Origin: Isochrysis galbana
Lineage: Eukaryota > Haptophyta > Isochrysidales > Isochrysidaceae
DNA length: 64,000 nt
NCBI GenBank assembly: GCA_018136815.1
Contig: CM030934.1
Coordinates: 6,778,573 to 6,842,572 of the forward strand
Direction of reading: 5' to 3'
Part shown: one piece after another, positions 57,242 to 64,000 of the stretch
Position numbering within the stretch: the first letter of the stretch is position 1
How the letters are laid out: each line of letters starts with the position of its first letter
Notes under the pieces: generated by a model
Told to the model about the DNA's origin: nothing
What the model saw: only the letters and a program-made list of their open reading frames with translations
Database searches by the model: none
Translations under genes and position numbers: made by a program

Positions 57242-58552
57242 TTATGGCATCAGTTGACCAAATGCCTCCTCCGCTTTCCGCCGCATACGTCGCATGGCAC
57301 GTCGGCGCATCTTGGGTGCCATGCGCATCTGCTTTGCCTGCCGGATCGTCTCTAAGTCTTCGATGGAAAGCCGTCCCTGTTTCGTCACATCCAGCACATC
57401 AAAAGCGGCGCGGCATTCCGCAAGATCGTTCTCAGTGACCTAAGAATTGCGGCAGCCCGCACGTATGAAAAGCAATCAGAGTAAGGTATGGTCGCGGGGA
57501 CTTTACCCGCCAAGGGAGTGATCGGAACGCTCAGTCACTTCTGGGCGCAATTCCACGATGACGAGGCGTACACACACCTTCCCTTGAAGAACCAGAGTGA
57601 GCAACGTGAACTCGTCTCTTGTGCACGTCGACGAGTCAGATGAAAGTCTGAGACGCTGAACCATCGGGCCCCGCGCCAAGTCGTCAAACGTCTTTGCGGT
57701 GAGCCCTTCTGTTTCAAATTTCTGGAGAATGGCTCGCTGGGCCTTGCGTCGAGCATATTCGAGAGGCCGGAGTGCAAGAGACCCCAGAACGCGCGCAAAG
57801 GTGACGACGGCAAGAGGGGCATACAAGGCAAGAAAGAGTTTCGCTGTGCGTTTTGTCGGGACAACATCGCCCAGCCCCGCTGTAGTCAGTGTGCCGATGA
57901 TGAGGTATATTGAAGTTTCCCAGGTTGCCCGTTCGCAGGATTTGAACCCCACGATGCCAATGCCCAGCAGAGCAACTGTCTGCTTCCATGGAGCAAGCAT
58001 CCTGGAGAATGTCCGCGATCGCTGCATGAGCCTCGAGCTCTCAAACGGAAGAGTCGGGCCGAGAGCCTTGGCCAATGCGGGGGAACGCCGCAAGCGTTTC
58101 TCCTCGACCTCATCCTGCCATGCGCCGAATGTCGCACTAACCAGTCCTCCTAGCAGCCCGACGCCTAGGATTCCCAGCAGACTGCTCAGCACGCGCCCGA
58201 TGCGCGTCTCAGGGCGCAGATCGCCAAAGCCGATGGTGGCAAGGCCGCTGGAGGTGAAGTACAGCGCGTCAATGAGTGACCAGTGCTCAACGACCATAAA
58301 GAAGCCGGTGAACCCTGAGATGACGCCGAGGAGCACGCCAATCAGTCGGAGTGTAAAGAATGGCGTCACAACCCTTGGCTTGGACTGTGGACTCAGTGGT
58401 GCGCCGAGCTTCATCGCCTCCTCGCGCGGCGGCAAGGAGTGGCCGCCGAGAAGCGGTGTGTGCGCACGCGCTGGAGCGAGCGGTGCCAGAGCCGCCCTGC
58501 CCCGCCCTGCTGCCGTGAGGCCGAGCAGCACGGCAGGAAGCAGTGGGAGCAT
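57242..58552 (-). CDS. Two-pore-domain K+ channel (TPK-like) with C-terminal EF-hand-like region
   Basis: The model is complement join(57242..57439, 57578..58552), 390 residues. The intron is 138 bp (GTGTGT...TTAG). Residues 1-20 look like a signal peptide. After about 60 residues come TM1 (LRLIGVLLGVISGFTGFFMVVEHW), the first pore helix and filter (TSSGLATIGFGD, 99-111), TM2, a cytosolic loop, TM3 (TVALLGIGIVGF), the second filter (IGTLTTAGLGD, 219-229) and TM4. The filters differ (GFG and GLG); GLG departs from the canonical GYG. Exon 2 supplies an EF-hand-like helix-loop-helix (AAFDVLDVTKQGRLSIEDL), as in plant TPK channels, then a very basic tail. K+ selectivity with Ca2+ control is inferred from the family. 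The N-terminal signal suggests an endomembrane or plastid location. Confidence 0.85.
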
Positions 58553-58960
58553 TCGGCCTCCCGCCGCGCCCCGTCCCCACCCTTTCTCTCTCTCCCGCTC
58601 CCGCCCTCGCTCTCCTCTCCTTCTTTTCCTTCTCTGCGCCCTGCTCTATTGTCTCTCTCTCTGCTCTCTGCTCTCCCTCTCTATTGTTCTGCGGCGTCCG
58701 TCCGGCTCCTCCTCTCCTTTCTCTGTCTGACTGCTCTCTCTCTCTCCTCTCTCCTCCCGTCCTCTCTGCCCTCGCTCTTTCACTTTTAGTACTCTCACTG
58801 TTATCTTGTGCTCTACCTCTTCCTCTCCGCATGCTCTTACTCTAGTCTCCCCCTACTCGCCTTCTTCCCTCTCTCTTCTCTCCTCTCCTCTCCCCCCACT
58901 TCTCTCTTCTCTCCCGTTCTCACGCTAGCTCGCTCCTCCTCTCTCTCCCTCTCTTGCGCC
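58553..58960. promoter_or_regulatory. Bidirectional CT-rich promoter region between K+ channel and GT4 genes
   Basis: The ~408 bp between two divergent ATGs. The plus strand is almost pure C/T from about 58570 to 58955. It is pyrimidine-rich in the sense of the glycosyltransferase and purine-rich in the sense of the channel. Confidence 0.5.
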
Positions 58961-60562
58961 ATGGTCGCCTCGGCGCTCTCTCGTCGCACGGCCTCGTGCC
59001 TCTTCCTCTCCCCGCTCTGGCCCGAGCCCGGCTCGAGCGCCGCCGGCGTGCGGACAGAGGGTCTACTCCGCGCCTTCCAGCGCTGGGGCTACGATGTTCA
59101 CTACGCGGCGGCCGCCAAGCCCAACAGGTACACAGAGGCTTTGGCGGAGGCGGGCGTCTCTGTCTACGAGTGCGGCCCAAACAGGGAGGAGGTGCTGGCG
59201 TCCGTGGTGCAGAAGAGCTCGCCTGGAATTGTGGTCTTCGACCGCTTCATGGCCGAGGAAGCCTACTCCTTCCGAGTACGCGAGCTTGCGCCCGATGCGC
59301 TGAGGGTACTAGACATGCAAGATTTGCATGCCCTCCGCCGTGGCAGGCAGGCGCTCGTCGAGGCAGGTGCGAGCGCCCAGGAGGTTTTGGCGCACCGCCC
59401 ATCGGCTTCGAGCGAGGCACTCCTGCGAGAGCTTGGTGCCATCCAGCGGAGTGATCTGACTCTCGTCTGCTCTCCGAGCGAGCTCCACATGCTCACCAGA
59501 CTGTATGGCGTGAACCCTTCCAAGTTGTGCTCAGCATCCTTCTTCTGTGAGGAGGCGTCCGAAGGTGCAGGCTCCGAAATGAGCGGTATCAGAGCTGCGA
59601 CGTCCGGGCAATCCCCGCATGCGGGCTTCGACATGCGTAAGGACTTTGTCACAATCGGCGGCTTCCGACACCCGCCAAATGTGGATGGTGTCGAGTGGCT
59701 CGCGAAGGAGATCTGGCCACGCATCCGTTCCCAGCTACCATCCACCGACCGCGAAAGTGTCGCGATGCGGGTCTATGGTGCATACCCCAATCATAGGGTG
59801 CAAAAGCTGCACGACCCGACTCAGAACTTCCACATTTGCGGGCATGCCAAAAGCCTTGACCTCCTCGCAAATGCCCGGGTCTTGGTGGCACCACTGCGCT
59901 ATGGTGCAGGCATCAAGGGCAAGATTGTGGATGCTTGGCGATATGGGGTGCCCGTAGTCACAACTCCAGTGGGGGCGGAAGGTATGAGCTTGCCCACGCA
60001 GGGCGAGTCGCCCGACCTCGCAATTGCGGTTGGTAGCATCACAGATGGCTATGGCGAGGACGGTCTCGATGGTGTTAGCCCAAGCTTTGGTGACCCCTCC
60101 TGGGGCAACGCACATGCGGCGAACCTCTTGGATATCTATGGCGACGATGGCCTTGACTCTGGCTATGATGCTGCAGGCTGCGTCCCGGGCCGCTCGCCCT
60201 CGGGTGGCAGAGCCAATGTAGACCTGCGAAGCGCTTCGCATGCTGGATGGGGAGGCCTTGTCTCAAGCGATCCCGACGAGTTCGCCGCGCATGCCCTCAA
60301 GCTCTATTTTGACCGCGAATTGTGGGACGCAGCAAGCGCACGAGCGCGCGTGCTGCTCCGTGAGCTGTACTCTGCCGATCACAACCTTGAGATAATTCGA
60401 CAGCGGGTGGAAGAAGCAAGCAGAACTTTGCATGAGCGCCGGGAGGCAGACTATTCTGGCGCTCTACTGTGGCAGCACAATGCGCGGTCGACCGAGTACT
60501 TTTCTCGTTGGATTGAGCTCAAAGAGAGTCACAAGGGCAAGGTGCCGAGAAGTGGGCTGTAG
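58961..60562 (+). CDS. GT4-type (GT-B fold) glycosyltransferase
   Basis: 533 residues, no intron. The N-terminal Rossmann half is LFLSPLWPEPGSSAAGVRTEGLLRAF and following; the C-terminal donor-binding half starts DFVTIGGFRHPPNVDGVEWL and continues with FHICGHAKSLDLLANARVLVAPLRYG. The key motif is GAGIKGKIVDAWRYGVPVV, then TTPVGAEGM. This resembles bacterial-type GT4 enzymes of polysaccharide synthesis; donor and acceptor are unknown. An insertion of about 75 residues after the donor site, with two YG(E/D)DGLD repeats, is unusual. The C-terminal tail is helical. The first ~20 residues might act as a weak signal. ATG 58961 is the first after the CT tract. Possible transfer from bacteria is speculative. 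Confidence 0.82.
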   Translation: MVASALSRRTASCLFLSPLWPEPGSSAAGVRTEGLLRAFQRWGYDVHYAAAAKPNRYTEALAEAGVSVYECGPNREEVLASVVQKSSPGIVVFDRFMAEEAYSFRVRELAPDALRVLDMQDLHALRRGRQALVEAGASAQEVLAHRPSASSEALLRELGAIQRSDLTLVCSPSELHMLTRLYGVNPSKLCSASFFCEEASEGAGSEMSGIRAATSGQSPHAGFDMRKDFVTIGGFRHPPNVDGVEWLAKEIWPRIRSQLPSTDRESVAMRVYGAYPNHRVQKLHDPTQNFHICGHAKSLDLLANARVLVAPLRYGAGIKGKIVDAWRYGVPVVTTPVGAEGMSLPTQGESPDLAIAVGSITDGYGEDGLDGVSPSFGDPSWGNAHAANLLDIYGDDGLDSGYDAAGCVPGRSPSGGRANVDLRSASHAGWGGLVSSDPDEFAAHALKLYFDRELWDAASARARVLLRELYSADHNLEIIRQRVEEASRTLHERREADYSGALLWQHNARSTEYFSRWIELKESHKGKVPRSGL

Positions 60563-61874
60563 CGATGAGGTCTCATAGGCCATCGACGTACTCCTTCTTC
60601 TTGAGCGGCCGCGTGCGCGGAGCTGCATCCACTGTGATGGTATGCGTCCATATCCGTGGATGTCGTGGAGATCATCTTGGAAGATGTGTGATTGGATGGG
60701 AGACTCTTTGGGTCCCGATCACCGCAGAATTACCCTCGGATAAGAGCTTTGCTCGAACTCAATCGCTGAAATCCGAGGAACAGAGATTTAAGCAGCTTGC
60801 CAGGGCCGGGAAGCCTTTTTAATCGTGCTAGCATCTCATCGTCATCGCTGCCAATACCATTAATACCATGTGCACTGCTTTGTACAATTTCCATCGTGGC
60901 TCACTCCGTCGTCATTGCAATGCTTTGATTGCCCTAGCCGGATTTACATGAAAGGTGGGCCATCTGCGTCCTCGACGGAACTGTTCAAAGCTGGTCCTAA
61001 GGTTGCCCTCTACGTAAGCGCGATCCGATACCAGCGCGCCTGCGCCTCCTCACATGCCGTGGGAAGCCACAGATGGACTCTTTTTAGTTTGCCCTCTACG
61101 TAAGCGCGATCCGATACCAGCGCGCCTGCGCCTCCTCACATGCCGTGGGAAGCCACAGATGGACTCTTTTTTCAGGTTTACACTTTCAGCCTATCTACTT
61201 GCTTCTAGTGCAAGGCCAAGAGCGATATAAAAGAGGCAGTGGTGAGCACTGTACGATCCTCCGCTGGGCCAGGACCGTGTGTTGGCCACGTGGTCATCGG
61301 CAGGGGCCAAAAATCACATCTTCGAGGTGGGCACTTTTGGTCTGAGATGGGATCCGATGGGGTTCCACTAACTCTATTTTTCACTTTCACGATTGACTTT
61401 GCCCTCTCAACTTCAATCGCAAGCTGCAGCTTCACCGGATCCCGGCCACTACAAGCTGAAAGGAGGTGCTCGGTGGGGCGGTGTGGCTTGCTGGGCGTAT
61501 GTTATGTGTTAGGATTCGCTCGCCAATGGTGCGACACTAATAGAACTCGTATCGGCTCCTGTCGTACACTGGAATGAGGGCATACAAATGAAAAATGCAG
61601 ATGGCAAGAACAAAGCACGCGCACGACACTAAAATGTACAAGGATTGCCAGGGCTATGTGTCTGTCTTCGAAAGCGAGGTGCCTTCGCATCTACTCATCT
61701 ACGTCTACGTATTAATTCTTCTTCTTATTATTGTAATGTGATCACTCCTCTAGGCTCTAGGGCTCAGGCAGCAATCTTTGTCTCCGTTGTCCTTGTTCGC
61801 TGCGTCGCCGCACTCTGCACTTTGTCTAGCTGTAGGTAGGTTTAGGTCAAGTAGCCAGAAGATGATGAAGCGCT
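60563..61874. other. Intergenic region with 86-bp tandem duplication
   Basis: No gene. 61003-61088 and 61089-61172 are a near-perfect tandem repeat (TTGCCCTCTACGTAAGCGCG...GGACTCTTTTT). The rest is unique sequence. 61780-61820 weakly resembles part of the LTR leader (GTCCTTGTTCGCTGCGTCGC). Confidence 0.5.
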
Positions 61875-62225
61875 AGAGCCAAAAGGGAGGGCCGCGGCGT
61901 AAGCAACCGCTGGGGCCACACACCCTAAGGTGTGAGAGATTAGCGCTCTGGGTTCCTAGTTTCACGAGTGCCCCCCCCTCCCCTTCCCCTCGTTGTGCGT
62001 TGTGCGTTGTTGTTTTACCCGAAAGGGCGGTTGTCCCGCCAGCGCGTGGAGGCCCTCGAGGAGAGGGCGTGCTAGGTTGCGCAGGGGCAGGGGCGGAGCG
62101 TGCACTGGGGGGGGGGGGGGGGCGAATATCGAGGTGAGGGGGCAGTACCCCCTCCCCCGGTATCGCTCGGACATCTGGCTCGTCAGGTCGTTTGTCGTTT
62201 GGCATGGCGTGAGCTTCCGGAAAAA
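61875..62225 (+). repeat. Dispersed G/C-rich repeat, third copy of the GATTAGCGCT end
   Basis: GAGATTAGCGCTCTGGG, TTTCACGAGTGC plus a C-run, TTTTACCCGAAAGGG, CTCGAGGAGAGGGCGTGC, a G-run, then GGTATCGCTCGGACATCTGG and GGCATGGCG, collinear with 33660-33905. On the minus strand the conserved frame reads ARPLLEGLHALAGQPPFRVKQ. Confidence 0.72.
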
Positions 62226-62608
62226 AAAAACTTCTTAATATTCTCGCCGCGCGCGCGACTCTGCACTCTAACACATGCAGCCTCGCCCGCCGCTCTCATC
62301 CCCCCTCCACCTGCCTTGCGGCCCGTCCCTCGTGCGCTACCTAGGGGCTGGGTGTATGGGGTTTCCTGCAGCAGACGGTGTGCACCGATCCCCGATAGGT
62401 TTTTCCACTCCTTCCTCCTGTACCATCGGGCTATCGGTTTCTATATTGTTTTTTTTTGTAGACCTATGAGATGGGCGGCGTGTTTCCGTGCTTTCGGGGG
62501 TTGAGGCAGGGCGGGTGAGTGAAGCGTCGTGACGGCTTATGCGCGGTTAAGCTAGCTTTTCCGTTAGTTGGAGTGCATTGGCTATTGCGGCCAGGTTGCC
62601 GCCTAACA
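62226..62608. other. Spacer, no feature seen
   Basis: An A-run at 62221-62230 and a T-run at 62450-62457. No coding signal. Confidence 0.35.
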
Positions 62609-63452
62609 TGTCGCATTCGCGAATCGACACTCGTTAGGCTTCGCTCTTCTCTTCGTCGCTCGGTATCTATCGTTATAATTCTTTGCTTTCTCTGGTTCTC
62701 GGTCAAAAGCTTCGCTTGGATGCATGGGATCGTGGGTTGTGGAGCGCCCTCTCTCTTTCCCTCGAAGAGAAGGGAAGTTTCCCCACCTTTCTCCCTCCTA
62801 GGCGCCTCGCAACTAGGTTTAATTCGCTATCTTCTCCGCGGTTCTTTATCTACTTCTGGGGGCAATCAGGTTTAATTTGCAATCTCATCGCATCTCCCCC
62901 TTAGGCACACCGCACTTCTTTCGTCTTATTTGGTAGGTCTCTTGGAATCCTGCGCGGCAAGATTGCCCCTCGTTTCCGTTATGGTGCGATTCCCCTTCCA
63001 GACGGGATCGCCGACAGATCGCCTTCTGATCGTCGTCCGTCGTTGTCTGGCCGGAGTGTTTGGGTTTGATTTCAGTCGAGTTATGTGAGAAAGTCGTGGG
63101 GCGAGAGTCGGGGTGTTTTCCTGGGTGTCTCTGTCCGTCGACCTGTCGTCAGTCGTCATTCGTCGCTCTCGCTCTCGTCGTTCTCGCTCTCGTAACACTC
63201 ATACCCTACAGCCTCGCCTCGCCTCGCCAGCCCCTGCCATCACAGCCCTCCTCACACTCACCCTCGCCTCTCGCCGCTCGTTTCATGTCGCTCTCGCCGC
63301 CGTCCTCGCCCTCGCCCAAGCCCTCCTGCCCGCCTTCCTCTGCTGACGGGCTTCAGCCCGTCAGCACCTCCGAACTCGTCTCCTCAGCCGCGCCTGCCGC
63401 CGGCTTGCCACCTTCCTCATTGCCCTCAGGCCCTAAGGGCCATCCCAATTCG
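62609..63452 (+). repeat. Candidate diverged LTR/leader and gag start of a related retroelement
   Basis: It starts TGTCGCATTCGCGA, like the LTR start. It contains AGGTTTAATTTGCAATCTC, close to the LTR block at 47836-47855, and TC-rich sequence at 63160-63200. An ATG at 63285 opens a Ser/Pro-rich frame (MSLSPPSSPSPKPS...) until the LINE 3' end. No paired LTR or target duplication was found, so this is tentative. Confidence 0.35.
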
Positions 63453-64000
63453 TCATAACATCAGTGTGCCTTTATCGTTGAATGTAAAGACAGGTGCGCA
63501 AAGCTCACGCGGGGACTTGAGCTTCGGTTTTCTCCCTTGTGAGGCTATGCTAGTGCGTGCGGTCGAGGGCTTGTCTGGGGGGGGGGTGAGCCCTCTGGCG
63601 AGGACCGTAAATCTGCTAAGGGTTTTTTCGATGACCGGCACGTGGTGGAAAGTGTAGTTGTCAAATTCTACTTTGTAAAAGTCACCTATTATGTACCTCC
63701 ACGCTATGATGTAGAGGGCTTTGAGGCTGTCGGGTGTCGTTGTGTTCGGGTATACGAAGAGTCTGTCTTTAAGCTTTTGTGCTGTCGATCTGTCTTCTCT
63801 AGGCGTGTACCCCGTTACCGCTTCTACGGCCCGGAAGATTTGTTGTGTGGAAGGGCATCTGGCGAGGTGTGTCGAGTTTTCGCGATGTTTTCCACATAAT
63901 CTGCATTTCGCCGTGGTCGCCGTGGCGAATCGGTTTCGTGTGCCTAGCCTCCTATGAGTGATGTGTTTAAAGTGAGGGTGTTTATCCGTGTGTTTGAGCA
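63453..64000 (-). mobile_element. LINE ORF2 C-terminal end, running off the window
   Basis: An open minus-strand frame from the window edge to the stop at 63453. It reads RRLGTRNRFATATTAKCRLCGKHRENSTHLARC, a C-x2-C-x8-H-x5-C knuckle typical of the C terminus of LINE ORF2, followed by ~120 residues ending ...TFNDKGTLML. Unlike the 28-29 kb copy, this stretch has no frameshift. The 3' end of the element probably lies just below 63453. Confidence 0.7.

Noticed and set aside
57940-57965. tRNA 3'-half-like word on the plus strand (GGATTTGAACCCC)
   Set aside because: Lies inside a transmembrane-coding exon of the K+ channel; no cloverleaf.
61003-61172. CRISPR-like array
   Set aside because: Only two adjacent tandem copies of 86 bp without spacers, in a eukaryotic genome.

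Overview
The window is nuclear DNA of a GC-rich eukaryote, most likely a photosynthetic protist with a complex plastid (a haptophyte or similar alga; this is inferred). Genes have spliceosomal GT-AG introns of about 75-270 bp. They sit widely spaced on both strands, next to long strand-asymmetric CT/GA tracts and poly-G/C runs. Two products point to a plastid: an Omp85/Toc75-OEP80-type outer-membrane protein and a DUF2358-like protein with a signal-peptide-like N terminus. A PG-rich-repeat protein of the sperm-tail/SHIPPO type suggests a flagellate.

Layout. 1-7661: a minus-strand Ty3/gypsy-type element, cut by the window edge and inserted head-to-head into an older LTR of the same family. 8.7-27.7 kb: host genes, namely Omp85 (+), a 1,325-residue Ala/Glu-rich protein (+), a Ser/Thr kinase (-), an unknown two-frame ORF (+), a cytochrome b561 pseudogene (+), a DUF924-TilS fusion (+) and a DUF218/YdcF protein (+). 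28.0-29.7 kb: an LTR scrap and a broken, partly inverted LINE, followed by a 100-N gap. 29.8-31.3 kb: a metallophosphoesterase-ATPase (SbcD-SbcC-like) gene cut by the gap (-). 31.5-38.5 kb: a PIF/Harbinger transposase (+), dispersed G/C-rich repeats and a BTB-like protein (-). 38,581-48,609: a very young Ty3/gypsy chromovirus with a 5-bp target duplication. 48.6-57 kb: repeats, a DUF2358-like gene (+) and a SHIPPO-like gene (+). 57.2-60.6 kb: a divergent pair, two-pore K+ channel (-) and GT4 glycosyltransferase (+). 61-64 kb: repeats, a possible diverged LTR/gag start and the 3' end of a second LINE (-).

The most notable find is in the retrotransposon. Between gag and protease-RT-RNaseH-integrase-chromodomain, both copies carry a domain that reads like a bacteriophage-type DNA cytosine methyltransferase: a glycine-rich SAM loop, then HPPC, ENP and a C-terminal RSRTY...QW block. 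In both copies gag and pol share one frame, separated only by a single UAG, which suggests stop-codon readthrough. The first gag ATG lies inside the LTR, so each LTR carries the first 45 gag codons, and no conventional tRNA primer-binding site follows the 5' LTR.

Host genes here show no operon logic; they are independent transcription units. Gene models were spliced by eye from donor/acceptor sites and family conservation. No database search was run.
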